Shown: positions 1-7,666 of the stretch, piece by piece
How the letters are laid out: the number at the start of each line of letters is the position of its first letter
How positions within the stretch are numbered: the stretch's first letter is position 1
From: DATNNN01 sp035601815
GTDB lineage: Bacteria; Pseudomonadota; Alphaproteobacteria; Rhizobiales; Xanthobacteraceae
Direction: 5' to 3'
Assembly: GCA_035601815.1 (NCBI GenBank)
Contig: DATNNN010000019.1
Location: 1-51,288, forward strand
Length of the DNA: 51,288 nt
Notes under the pieces: generated by a model
What the model was told of the DNA's origin: nothing
The model's database searches: none
What the model saw: the letters and a program-made list of their open reading frames with translations, nothing else
Position numbers and translations under genes: made by a program

Positions 1-453
1 GCCCGTGGGACCTCCCGGCATGAAGAAGCTCGCCACCAGGACCAGCACCGCGAGCAGATAGACCCAGTAGCTCACCATGTTCACGTAGGGAAAAACCATG
101 TCCCGGGCGCCCACCATCAGCGGGATCAGGTAGTTTCCGAAGCCCCCCAGGAACAGCGCGGTGAGCAGATAGATCACCATGATCATGCCGTGCATGGTGA
201 TGAATTGCAGGTACTCTCCGGGGCCGATGGCGGAGAAGCTGCTCGGGAAGGCCAATTGCAGCCGTATCAGCCACGACAACACCAGAGCCACCAATCCAAT
301 CGAGAGCGCAGTGACCGAATACTGGATAGCGATGACTTTGGCGTCCTGGGAAAAGACGTATTTTGTCACCCAGCTCTTCGGATGGTAGAGATCTACGTCT
401 TTAACTTCGGCCGGTTGGATGGCTCCGGCTGTGCCAATCGTGGCATCGACCAT
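1..453 (-). CDS. coxA: Cytochrome c oxidase subunit I, N-terminal part (cut by window edge)
   Basis: The first 151 codons of the catalytic subunit of an aa3-type haem-copper oxidase, which reduces O2 to water and pumps protons across the inner membrane. The visible part has a short cytoplasmic leader, a first membrane helix (about residues 41-62), then FITMHGMIM, where His88 is the expected low-spin haem a ligand of helix II. The segment GNYLIPLMVGARDM that follows is typical of subunit I. The start was chosen at ATG 453, with GAGG eight bases upstream. It lies about 100 bases downstream of coxB on the same strand. The order subunit II then subunit I matches the alternative oxidase clusters of rhizobia (coxMN type), so coxN could also be used as a name. 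The gene continues beyond base 1. Confidence 0.95.
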   Translation of the reverse strand, partial: MVDATIGTAGAIQPAEVKDVDLYHPKSWVTKYVFSQDAKVIAIQYSVTALSIGLVALVLSWLIRLQLAFPSSFSAIGPGEYLQFITMHGMIMVIYLLTALFLGGFGNYLIPLMVGARDMVFPYVNMVSYWVYLLAVLVLVASFFMPGGPTG

Positions 454-552
454 TGGAATGCCCTCGCTCTTTCCCGTGAGGCACGACGATCTTGAGTCTC
501 ATCGTGCAAATCGTCTCTCGCGCCGTTGCCACCCTGTGGCTCAAAGCCAGGT

Positions 553-1371
553 CTACTGCGTTCCCTTCGCTTGTCTGGTGCGAGCCGACAATTGTGCGAA
601 CGTCTTCTGTTTTCGTAGCCACGCCTGATATTCGCTCTCCTGCTCAACTACGACCTTGGCACGCATGTTATAGTGGGCAGAACCGCATAGCTCAGTGCAG
701 AGCATCTCGAAGGTCCCGGTTCTGGTGGGGATGAACCAGACGTAGGTGACCATGCCTGGCACCAGATCCATCTTGGCCCGGAACTCTGGCACATAGAAGC
801 TGTGCACGACGTCGATCGAGCGCAGCAATAGCTTGACTGGCTTGCCGAGCAGCAGGTGCAAGTCATCGGCTTCGATCACAACATCGTCGTGCCCGTTGGG
901 ATCGTTTGGATTCAAGCCCAAAGGGTTGTCGGGACTGACGTTGCGGGTATCGGACGTGCCGAGCCGGCCGTCTTTCCCTGGAAGGCGGAAGCTCCACAGC
1001 CACTGCTGGCCGATGACCTCGACCTCGGACGCCCCTTCCGGGACCGTGACAAATTGGTTCCATACAAACAAGCCGGGAGCCAACATGGCCCCGACGCCCA
1101 CCGCGGTCACTATGGTGAGCCACCACTCAAGCTTTTTGTTCTCCGGATCGTACACCGCCCGTCTTCCCGGCTGGTGACGGAAGCGGAATACGCAATAGGC
1201 CATGAACAAGATGATGACGGTGAAAACGGCACCGGTTATCCAGAATGTCAGGTTGATCGTGTTGTCGATGTAACCCCAGTTTGAGGCAATCGGCGTCCAC
1301 CACCACGGGCTCAGAATGTGAAACAATACCGAGCCGAGCGCTACTAAAACCAGTATGAGTGCTGTAGGCAT
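553..1371 (-). CDS. coxB: Cytochrome c oxidase subunit II with CuA centre
   Basis: Subunit II (272 aa) receives electrons from cytochrome c through a binuclear CuA site and passes them to subunit I. There are two N-terminal membrane helices (about residues 3-20 and 42-63) and a periplasmic cupredoxin domain. All CuA ligands are visible: His190 (VVHSFYVPEF), then Cys225, Glu227, Cys229, His233 and Met236 in CTELCGSAHYNM. The aromatic electron-entry patch is QQWLWSF (122-128). An insertion of about 25 residues after it (near 137-163, rich in Asn, Pro and Asp) lengthens the domain compared with classical CoxB and resembles the alternative rhizobial oxidases (CoxM); that comparison is from memory. 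ATG at 1371 follows a purine-rich stretch. ctaB lies upstream and coxA downstream. Confidence 0.95.
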   Translation of the reverse strand: MPTALILVLVALGSVLFHILSPWWWTPIASNWGYIDNTINLTFWITGAVFTVIILFMAYCVFRFRHQPGRRAVYDPENKKLEWWLTIVTAVGVGAMLAPGLFVWNQFVTVPEGASEVEVIGQQWLWSFRLPGKDGRLGTSDTRNVSPDNPLGLNPNDPNGHDDVVIEADDLHLLLGKPVKLLLRSIDVVHSFYVPEFRAKMDLVPGMVTYVWFIPTRTGTFEMLCTELCGSAHYNMRAKVVVEQESEYQAWLRKQKTFAQLSARTRQAKGTQ

Positions 1372-1764
1372 CCCTTTCCATTCCTAAAGGCTATGAATCA
1401 ATTAATCTATTGCTTCGGTGGGTTCTAGGCAACTCATGAGGAAGAGGAATACACCCGCTTTTGATGCTGTGCATCGCTCCCCATCGACACCGCGAGCCTC
1501 TCTGGCTTGCAACCGGCGTATGTCTAGCCGGCGAGCGCCGCGCCCAGAGCGCGCGGATCGCGGCGTCGTGTCGCACGGGCATCCGCATCCACTTTCAGCG
1601 GGCGTGCGTCCTCGACCACGATCTCACGGTCTCACGGTCCACGAGCACCACCTCGACGTCCCGCGCTTGAGCCACATGGACCAGATTGCTCAGCGGCAGA
1701 AGTTGCGTCTGCATCGGTCGTGATCTAGGCGGCCGCAAGCAGAATGAGAAGGGCTTTCATAACC
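1372..1764. other. Non-coding gap inside the oxidase cluster
   Basis: 393 bases between the end of ctaB and the start of coxB, all apparently in one minus-strand transcript. I find no convincing gene. On the minus strand an 11-codon ORF (MKALLILLAAA) starts three bases after the ctaB stop, and a 39-codon ORF runs 1714 to 1595, but neither has a good ribosome site or a recognisable sequence. This could be the remnant of a deleted small gene or an untranslated spacer. No terminator hairpin was seen. Confidence 0.4.
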
Positions 1765-2634
1765 TCACGCGCGCCCGACGAGAGCATCAAGCACGACTCC
1801 AACGATCAGGAGCCCAAGCTGTATAAACGAGGCAAAGAAATTGTCCATCGCCGTGTGCTTCGACGGTGCGATATAAAGCAGCCAACTTTTCCAGAGAAAG
1901 TATGCACCGCCTACGCCTGCACCAAGCCCATAGAGGAGACCTTGGCCGTACCAGAGAGGCACGAGCGAAATCGCAACCAACGCGGCCGCATGCAGAAGAA
2001 TTGTCCAGGTCCATACCCGCTGCGACGCGGTGACCGGCAACATCGGCACCCCCGCCCTCGCATAGTCGTCGCCGTTGGCAGCGGCGAAACTCCAGAAATG
2101 CGGCGGCGTCCAGAGGAACAGGACAAGCGCAAGTAAGACGGGAACGACTTGCGGCGTCGGATCAACCGCCGCCGCCCCCGCGAGCACGGCGAAGCTTCCC
2201 GCCAAGCCCCCGATCACGATGTTCCAGGCACTTTGGCGCTTGAGCCACACCGTGTAGACGACGCCATAGGTGAAGGACCCGAGAAAAACGAAGAGCGATG
2301 ACACAAGCCCATTCGCTGCCGCCTCCAACGCGAGCGAGGCGATGAGCAAGGCAAGGAACGAGATTGGCCACCACAGGCTTGGCCGAAACGCGCCGCCGGC
2401 AAACGGGCGGGACCGGGTTCGCCGCATCTCCCGGTCAAGGTCGCGCTCGTAATAGTGGTTGAACGCACCCGCAGCGCCTGATGCCCCAAGCACCGCAAGT
2501 GCCAAGGCCGAGGCTTGCGCGACCGAGATGGCAGGGCCTTTAGCCGCCGCCGTCCCGGCCAGCGCGCTCGCCGCGATCGCAATGCCGATCCTGAGCTTCA
2601 GGAGCGAGCAGGTCATGCGAATCGCGGCGAGCAT
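1765..2634 (-). CDS. ctaB: Protohaem IX farnesyltransferase (haem O synthase)
   Basis: CtaB/CyoE (289 aa) attaches a farnesyl chain to haem b to make haem O, the precursor of haem A needed by the aa3 oxidase encoded next to it. It is a UbiA-family polytopic membrane protein. The signature N-x5-D-x-D is seen in NHYYERDLDREMRRTRSRP (Asn59, Asp65, Asp67), and the later conserved loop reads LWTPPHFWSFA followed by DDYARAGVPMLPV. At least seven hydrophobic helices are visible. GGGAG lies seven bases before ATG 2634. It is directly preceded by a 26-codon ORF and followed by coxB and coxA, so it supplies the cofactor for this cluster. Codon use is less GC-rich than in genes beyond 3.1 kb. Confidence 0.95.
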   Translation of the reverse strand: MLAAIRMTCSLLKLRIGIAIAASALAGTAAAKGPAISVAQASALALAVLGASGAAGAFNHYYERDLDREMRRTRSRPFAGGAFRPSLWWPISFLALLIASLALEAAANGLVSSLFVFLGSFTYGVVYTVWLKRQSAWNIVIGGLAGSFAVLAGAAAVDPTPQVVPVLLALVLFLWTPPHFWSFAAANGDDYARAGVPMLPVTASQRVWTWTILLHAAALVAISLVPLWYGQGLLYGLGAGVGGAYFLWKSWLLYIAPSKHTAMDNFFASFIQLGLLIVGVVLDALVGRA

Positions 2635-2649
2635 GGATGTCTCCCGTTG

Positions 2650-2730
2650 TCAGCCGGTCGGATTCGTCATTGCTTTCTCCGCCCCGGACTGGGTGCGAAG
2701 AAAGCCAAAAATTTTGGGAATGGTGTTCAT
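2650..2730 (-). CDS. Small ORF (26 aa) ahead of ctaB, function unknown
   Basis: A short minus-strand ORF with an excellent ribosome site: GGAGG then five bases then ATG at 2730. It begins MNTIPKIFGFLRTQSGA and ends 15 bases before the ctaB start; the ctaB Shine-Dalgarno lies just after its stop. I do not recognise it. The start loosely resembles the leader of Flp-type pilins (hydrophobic-basic, then ...SGA), but the hydrophobic core is missing. It may be a leader peptide that couples translation to ctaB, or a relic. The ribosome site and position are the main support. Confidence 0.45.
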   Translation of the reverse strand: MNTIPKIFGFLRTQSGAEKAMTNPTG

Positions 2731-3031
2731 GAGTTTCCTCCATGGTACTTGCCGTCTTGTGGTGCGGCTTGTCGCGGTCAGGTTTAAAGTTACACGGCGC
2801 CAGACGGCCGCTCAATGGCTCTTCGGCTGCGGTCGGTACAATGTCTGTTCATGGCACCGAACTGACTTGCCAGTTACCTTTGGACCTCCGGTCACGCGGT
2901 GCGATCGAACCCAGTCTGCGGCTCGATTCTCCCGACAACGGCCATACTGCGGAAGATGTGCAGAGATTTTCGGCAAAGTGAGCCGACAAATTATCAGATT
3001 GGGGACACAGAGACTGCGCCCCTAAAGCAAC
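2731..3031. other. Intergenic stretch between actS terminator and oxidase cluster
   Basis: About 300 bases with no recognisable gene. A 46-codon plus-strand reading frame (2841-2981) and an 85-codon minus-strand frame (2849-3106) exist but have no family resemblance or good ribosome sites. The minus-strand promoter of the oxidase cluster probably lies near 2787-2815. No tRNA fold was found despite a T-arm-like GGTTCGATC on the minus strand near 2900. Confidence 0.4.
2787..2815 (-). promoter_or_regulatory. Candidate sigma-70 promoter for the small ORF-ctaB-coxB-coxA transcript
   Basis: On the minus strand TTGAGC (2815-2810) and TAACTT (2792-2787) are separated by 17 bases, about 57 bases before the 26-codon ORF. 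The -35 is good and the -10 poor. It is the best match in the gap between actS and ctaB. Confidence 0.3.
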
Positions 3032-3052
3032 AAGCCCGCAAACGGCGGGCTT
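3032..3052 (-). terminator. Rho-independent-like terminator downstream of actS
   Basis: Perfect 8-bp stem AAGCCCGC/GCGGGCTT (3032-3039 with 3045-3052), five-base loop. On the minus strand it is followed by TTGTTGCTTT, a moderate T-rich tail. It sits 55 bases after the actS stop and separates actS from the oxidase cluster. Confidence 0.65.
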
Positions 3053-3106
3053 CCTCGCAACATGGAAGCGACAGTCTCTAGAGATCGGACTGGTTGGCTG
3101 CGACAA

Positions 3107-4501
3107 TTAGGTCGCCGCATGGTGCGGCGTAAGAGAGGTACCCGGCGAAGGCGCAGACGATGAGCCCGAAGAAGCGCGATCGGTCATATTAAAGTTAAGC
3201 TCGAATTGGCGGCGGGGCCACGAAACGCGAACAACGGCGCCGGTTTCAGGGGCGGCGCGGTTATGCAGCGACAGCGCGGCGCCGGTGCGCTCGAGCAACG
3301 TCTTGGCGATAAAAAAGCCTAGACCGAGCCCCGCCTGCGCGTCGCCGCCGCCGGTGCCGCGACCGCGCTCGGTCACGTACGGCTCGCCGATGCGGCCGAT
3401 GACCGTGGACGCGAAGCCGGGGCCGTCGTCGGTCAGCACGATCGTCACATCCTGCTCAGTCCAGCGCGCCGATACGGTCACCGCCGTGTTGGCGAAGTCG
3501 ACCGCGTTCTCCACGAGGTTGCCGAGGCCGTAGAGCAGACCGGGATTGCGCGCGATCACCGGCTCGTTGCCGCGCTCGGCCGGGAGATCGATGGCGATGG
3601 CGATGCCGAACGGCCGATGCGGCGCCACCACCTCTTCGAGGAGGTGCGAGAGCGGCATGCGGTCGAACGGCGCGTCGCCGAAGCCGAGCGAGGCGAGACG
3701 ACGCAGGATGTCGCGGCAGCGGTCCGACTGCTCGCGCAGGAGCTTGATGTCGCCGGCGTGGGAATCGCCGGACGGCAATTCCCGCTCCAGCTCGCGCACG
3801 ACAAGCGCGATCGTGGCAAGCGGCGTGCCGAGCTCATGCGCCGCCGCGGCGGCGAGGCCGTCGAGCGCGGACAGATGCTGCTCGCGGGCAAGTACGAGTT
3901 CGGTGGCGGTGAGCGCGTCGGAAAGCTGGCGCGTCTCGTGGGCGAGCCGCAGCGCATAGCCGCCGATGAACGCCAGCGACAACACGAGCGCGATCCATTC
4001 GCTGACGCGATAGAGCGCCGACGGTGCGATGGCTTCGCCGGGATACCAGGGCAAGGGATGGTGGAAAAACGCGAGCAGGGTGACGAGGCCGGCGGCGAGA
4101 CCGCCAAGCAGCAACGTGGTGCGCCGCGACAGCGCCGTGGTCGACACCAGCACCGGCGCGAGAAAGAGCACGCAGAACGGATTGTCGATGCCGCCGGTGA
4201 GGTACAGGAGCAGCGAGAGCTGGATGAGATCGAAGGCGAGGAGCGCGCCGGCCATCTCATCGCCGAGCCGCTGGGCGCCGGTGTAGCGCAGCCACAGGGC
4301 GAGATTGGTGAGCGCGGTGACGGCGACGATGGCCAGCGCCGGCCCGAGGGGGAACGGGAAGCCGAGGCCCCAGTGCACGGTCACGAGCGCGATGGTCTGG
4401 CCCGCTACCGCGAGCCAGCGCAGCCGCATCAGGGTGTCGAGCCGGAGCCCGAACCGCCGCTCGCCGGTCCGGCCCAAGGTGGAGGCAATATCTTCCGACA
4501 T
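3107..4501 (-). CDS. actS: Redox-sensing histidine kinase ActS/RegB
   Basis: A membrane sensor kinase (464 aa from ATG 4501) of the RegB/ActS/PrrB family, which reads the redox state of the quinone pool and phosphorylates the regulator ActR/RegA, controlling respiration and carbon and nitrogen fixation genes. About six N-terminal membrane helices carry the family's ubiquinone-binding heptapeptide GGIDNPF (103-109). The phosphorylation site is His222 in AHELGTPLA. The redox-active cysteine is Cys262 in DRCRDIL. The ATPase N box (NLVENAVDFA) and G boxes (DDGPGF, GLGLGFF) follow. An upstream in-frame ATG at 4654 would add 51 residues that do not look like the family and would overlap the divergent ABC gene. 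The last 25 or so residues are a low-complexity Ser/Pro/Thr tail. The partner actR, usually adjacent, is not found here. Confidence 0.93.
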   Translation of the reverse strand: MSEDIASTLGRTGERRFGLRLDTLMRLRWLAVAGQTIALVTVHWGLGFPFPLGPALAIVAVTALTNLALWLRYTGAQRLGDEMAGALLAFDLIQLSLLLYLTGGIDNPFCVLFLAPVLVSTTALSRRTTLLLGGLAAGLVTLLAFFHHPLPWYPGEAIAPSALYRVSEWIALVLSLAFIGGYALRLAHETRQLSDALTATELVLAREQHLSALDGLAAAAAHELGTPLATIALVVRELERELPSGDSHAGDIKLLREQSDRCRDILRRLASLGFGDAPFDRMPLSHLLEEVVAPHRPFGIAIAIDLPAERGNEPVIARNPGLLYGLGNLVENAVDFANTAVTVSARWTEQDVTIVLTDDGPGFASTVIGRIGEPYVTERGRGTGGGDAQAGLGLGFFIAKTLLERTGAALSLHNRAAPETGAVVRVSWPRRQFELNFNMTDRASSGSSSAPSPGTSLTPHHAAT

Positions 4502-4616
4502 AGCGGCAATGTAGGGCGGGAACGGCGCCCGCGAAACCGCGCCGCCGGGTCGGCCCGTGTCGAATTCCCCGGCTTGCCGGAACCCCGCGATCCATGCGAA
4601 CCCGTGGGCCTTCGCC

Positions 4617-5372
4617 ATGACCGCTTTCGCCATCGAAGCCGAGAACCTCACCAAGCACTACGGCGCGTCCGTCGCCGTGGACGGCATCTCGTTCGCGCTC
4701 GCGGCGGGGTCGGTCACCGGTCTCCTGGGCGGCAACGGCGCCGGCAAGACCACCACCATCGGCATGATCATGGGCCTCGTCGCGCCCACCGCCGGCCGGG
4801 TGCGCGTGCTTAGCGCGGACATGGCGCGCGAGCCGCATCAGGTGCTGCACCGGATGAATTTCGAGAGCCCCTACGTCGACCTGCCGCACCGGCTCACGGT
4901 GCGGCAGAACCTGAGGGTGTTCGGCCTGCTCTACGGCGTGCCCGGCATCGTGGACCGTATCGCGGCGCTGGCGCGGGACCTCGACCTCACCGAGTTCATC
5001 GACCGGCAGGCAGGCAAGATCTCCGCCGGGCAGAAGACGCGCGTCGCGCTCGCCAAGGCCCTGATCAACGAGCCCGACGTGCTGGTGCTCGACGAGCCCA
5101 CCGCCTCGCTCGATCCCGACACCGCCGACTGGATCCGCAGCCACCTCGAGCGCTACCGCGCGCGGCGCGGCGCCACGATCCTGCTCGCCTCCCACAACAT
5201 GAGCGAGGTCGAGCGGCTGTGCGATCGCGTGATCATGCTGAAGCGCGGCCTCATCGTCGACGACGAGCCGCCGGCCGCGCTGATCGCGCGCTACGGCCGC
5301 CAGACGCTGGAAGAAGTTTTCCTCGACGTCGCCCGCGGCCGGCGCGAGCCGATGAAGGAGGCGGCGAAATGA
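4617..5372 (+). CDS. ABC-2 type transporter, ATP-binding protein
   Basis: ATPase (251 aa) that drives an ABC-2 exporter. Walker A is GGNGAGKTT, the signature loop is the variant SAGQK in place of SGGQ, Walker B is VLVLDEPTASLD, and the switch His is in ASHNMSEV. The best start is ATG 4617 (MTAFAIEAENL); an earlier in-frame start would add 20 unlikely residues. The stop overlaps the start of the permease gene (ATGA), which implies translational coupling. It resembles NodI/YadG-type ATPases. The substrate is not predictable; NodIJ-like pairs export oligosaccharides, others export lipids or drugs. It is divergent from actS across 115 bases. Confidence 0.92.
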   Translation: MTAFAIEAENLTKHYGASVAVDGISFALAAGSVTGLLGGNGAGKTTTIGMIMGLVAPTAGRVRVLSADMAREPHQVLHRMNFESPYVDLPHRLTVRQNLRVFGLLYGVPGIVDRIAALARDLDLTEFIDRQAGKISAGQKTRVALAKALINEPDVLVLDEPTASLDPDTADWIRSHLERYRARRGATILLASHNMSEVERLCDRVIMLKRGLIVDDEPPAALIARYGRQTLEEVFLDVARGRREPMKEAAK

Positions 5373-6178
5373 GCGCCTCTTCTTCCTTCTCCGTCCAGCG
5401 CGTGTTCGCCATCGTGCTGCGTCACTGGTATCTGCTGCGCTCGTCGTGGCCGCGGCTGCTGGAGCTCATCTACTGGCCGGCGGTGCAGATGATCATGTGG
5501 GGATTCCTGCAGCTCAACGTGGCGCGCATGCCGGGCGCGCTCGCCGCGACTGCAAGCACGTTCCTCGCCGCCGTCATGCTGTGGGACGTCCTGTTCCGCG
5601 GCCAGCTCGGCTTCTCCATGTCGTTCCTCGAGGAGATGTGGGCGCGCAACCTCGCCAACCTGATGATCAGTCCGCTCCGGCCGATCGAATTCGTCATCGG
5701 CCTCGTCGTCATGAGCATGGTGCGGCTCGCCATCGGCCTCGTGCCGGTGTCGATCCTCGCCATCGTCTTCTTCGGATTCAATCTGTGGGGACTAGGGCTC
5801 GCGCTCGTCGCCTTCTTCGCCAATCTCCTGTTCACGAGCTGGGCCGTGGGCCTTCTGTGCTCCGGACTGGTGCTGCGGCACGGCCTCGGCGCCGAGGGAC
5901 TGACGTGGAGCCTGATGTTCCTCTTCCTGCCGCTCACCTGCGTCTATTACCCGGTCACCACGCTGCCGGCGTGGTTGCAGCCGATCGCCTGGGCGCTGCC
6001 GCCTACCGCGGTGTTCGAGGGCATGCGGGCTCTGGTGGTCGATCACGTGTTCCGCGCCGATCTGATGGTGTGGGCGCTTGCGCTGAACGCGGCGGGGTTG
6101 ATCATCGCGGCCGCGGCCTTCTTGTCGCTGCTCGGGGCGGCGCGGCGGGCGGGCTCCCTGATCAGCGTCGGTGAATGA
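5369..6178 (+). CDS. ABC-2 type transporter, permease
   Basis: Membrane partner (269 aa from ATG 5369) of the preceding ATPase, with which it overlaps by four bases. It has about six hydrophobic helices, the first near residues 29-50, and an ABC-2 family layout with a short cytoplasmic N-terminus. The segments LLELIYWPAVQMIMWGFLQ and PLTCVYYPVTTLPAWLQPI are typical of NodJ/YadH-like permeases. The pair forms a complete half-transporter system, presumably a homodimer of each subunit in the inner membrane. The exported substrate is unknown. Confidence 0.9.
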   Translation: MSASSSFSVQRVFAIVLRHWYLLRSSWPRLLELIYWPAVQMIMWGFLQLNVARMPGALAATASTFLAAVMLWDVLFRGQLGFSMSFLEEMWARNLANLMISPLRPIEFVIGLVVMSMVRLAIGLVPVSILAIVFFGFNLWGLGLALVAFFANLLFTSWAVGLLCSGLVLRHGLGAEGLTWSLMFLFLPLTCVYYPVTTLPAWLQPIAWALPPTAVFEGMRALVVDHVFRADLMVWALALNAAGLIIAAAAFLSLLGAARRAGSLISVGE

Positions 6179-6210
6179 TCCGGGGACGTAACCCTACTCC
6201 CGACAGCCCA

Positions 6211-6240
6211 TTGACCGACCTATATAAAGCCCGGCATATT
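6211..6240 (+). promoter_or_regulatory. Candidate promoter of phaZ
   Basis: TTGACC (6211-6216) and CATATT (6235-6240) are 18 bases apart, ending 25 bases before the phaZ ATG. The surrounding bases (TATATAAAG) are AT-rich compared with neighbours. Confidence 0.4.
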
Positions 6241-6265
6241 GCATTGCAGCAAGGGCTGGGACCTT

Positions 6266-7618
6266 ATGGCCATAGGCGAATTCGGCGACGCGCCGACGCT
6301 TCCGGGCGGCACTCCGGTCGTCACCACGCCGCTCTACTGGCTCTACGAGTGGAGCCACGCCGCGCTCAACCCCTCGCGCGCGCTCGCCGACATGACCAAG
6401 CTCTACTTCAAGAATCCGCTCAATCCGCTCGCTCACACCACCTTCGGCAAGTCGGTCGCCGCCGCCGCCGAGCTCTACGAGCGGTCGACGCGGCGCTACG
6501 CCAAGCCCGAATGGAAGATCGAATCGGCGCTGGTCGGCGGCGAGCGCGTGCCGGTGCGCGCCACCAGCATCTGGGAGCGGCCGTTCTGCCGGCTGTTGCA
6601 TTTCGAGCGGGTGTTCGACCATCCGCTGCGCCACCCGCAGCCGAAAGTGCTGATCGTGGCGCCCATGTCCGGCCATTACGCGACGCTGTTGCGCGGCACT
6701 GTCGAGGCGTTCCTGCCCAAGCACGACGTCTACGTCACCGACTGGGTTGACGCGCGCATGGTGCCGATGTCTGAAGGCCACTTCGATCTCGACGATTACA
6801 TCGACTACGTCATCAGCATGTTTCATTTCCTCCGCGGCGATTGCCACGTGGTCGCCGTGTGCCAGCCATCCGTGCCGGTGCTGGCGGCGGTGGCGCGCAT
6901 GGAGGCGATGGACGATCCCTACGTGCCCTACTCCATGACGCTGATGGGCGGGCCGGTCGATACCCGTTCCAATCCCACCGGGGTGAACAAGCTCGCGGTC
7001 GAGCGCGGCATCGACTGGTTCCGCAGCCATGTGATCGCCAAGGTCCCCTTCCCGCACCCGGGATTCATGCGCGACGTCTATCCCGGCTTCCTCCAGCTCT
7101 CCGGCTTCGTCAGCATGAACCTCGACCGCCACGTGGACGCCCATAAGGAGCTGTTCCATCACCTCGTGCAGGGCGACGGCGACTCGGTGAAGAAGCACCA
7201 GGAGTTCTACGACGAGTATCTCGCGGTCATGGACCTCACCGCCGAGTTCTATCTGCAGACCGTCGACACCGTGTTTATCCGCCACGCGCTGCCCGAGGGC
7301 GAGATGACCCACCGTGGCCAGCGCGTGGATCTCGCCGCCATTCGCCGCGTGGCGTTGCTCACCATCGAAGGCGAGAAGGACGACATCTCCGGCGTCGGCC
7401 AGACCGAGGCGGCGCAGCGGCTGTGCGTCAACATTCCAGCCGACCGCAAGGCGCATTATCTCCAGATCGGCGTCGGCCACTACGGCGTGTTCAACGGCTC
7501 GCGCTTCCGCTCGGAGGTGGCCCCGCGCATGGCCGACTTCATGCTGACCCATAACCGCCGCTTCAACCCGGACGCGGCAACGCCCGCCGACCATACGCTC
7601 CAGCGCAAGCTTGCCTGA
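6266..7618 (+). CDS. phaZ: Intracellular poly(3-hydroxybutyrate) depolymerase
   Basis: PhaZ (450 aa) hydrolyses native PHB granules inside the cell, releasing hydroxybutyrate as carbon and energy. It has an alpha/beta-hydrolase fold with the cysteine nucleophile of this family, Cys199 in VCQPSVP, in place of the usual serine lipase box. The N-terminus (PLYWLYEWSHAALNPSRAL) and the strands VLIVAPMSGHYATLLRG and DVYVTDWVDAR are characteristic. The catalytic His is probably in GVGHYGVF near the C-terminus. I chose ATG 6266; an ATG nine codons earlier lacks a ribosome site. Its presence implies PHB storage in this organism, although no synthase genes are in the window. Confidence 0.92.
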   Translation: MAIGEFGDAPTLPGGTPVVTTPLYWLYEWSHAALNPSRALADMTKLYFKNPLNPLAHTTFGKSVAAAAELYERSTRRYAKPEWKIESALVGGERVPVRATSIWERPFCRLLHFERVFDHPLRHPQPKVLIVAPMSGHYATLLRGTVEAFLPKHDVYVTDWVDARMVPMSEGHFDLDDYIDYVISMFHFLRGDCHVVAVCQPSVPVLAAVARMEAMDDPYVPYSMTLMGGPVDTRSNPTGVNKLAVERGIDWFRSHVIAKVPFPHPGFMRDVYPGFLQLSGFVSMNLDRHVDAHKELFHHLVQGDGDSVKKHQEFYDEYLAVMDLTAEFYLQTVDTVFIRHALPEGEMTHRGQRVDLAAIRRVALLTIEGEKDDISGVGQTEAAQRLCVNIPADRKAHYLQIGVGHYGVFNGSRFRSEVAPRMADFMLTHNRRFNPDAATPADHTLQRKLA

Positions 7619-7666
7619 ACCGCCGTTTTGGAATTGCCTTCAGCCAAGGCGATTCGAGCGGGCGGC

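Noticed and set aside
2885..2912. tRNA T-arm-like GGTTCGATC on the minus strand
   Set aside because: Flanking bases do not form a T stem, acceptor or anticodon arm.
4502..4654. 51-residue N-terminal extension of ActS
   Set aside because: It lacks family similarity and would overlap the divergent ABC gene; the start at 4501 fits the family.
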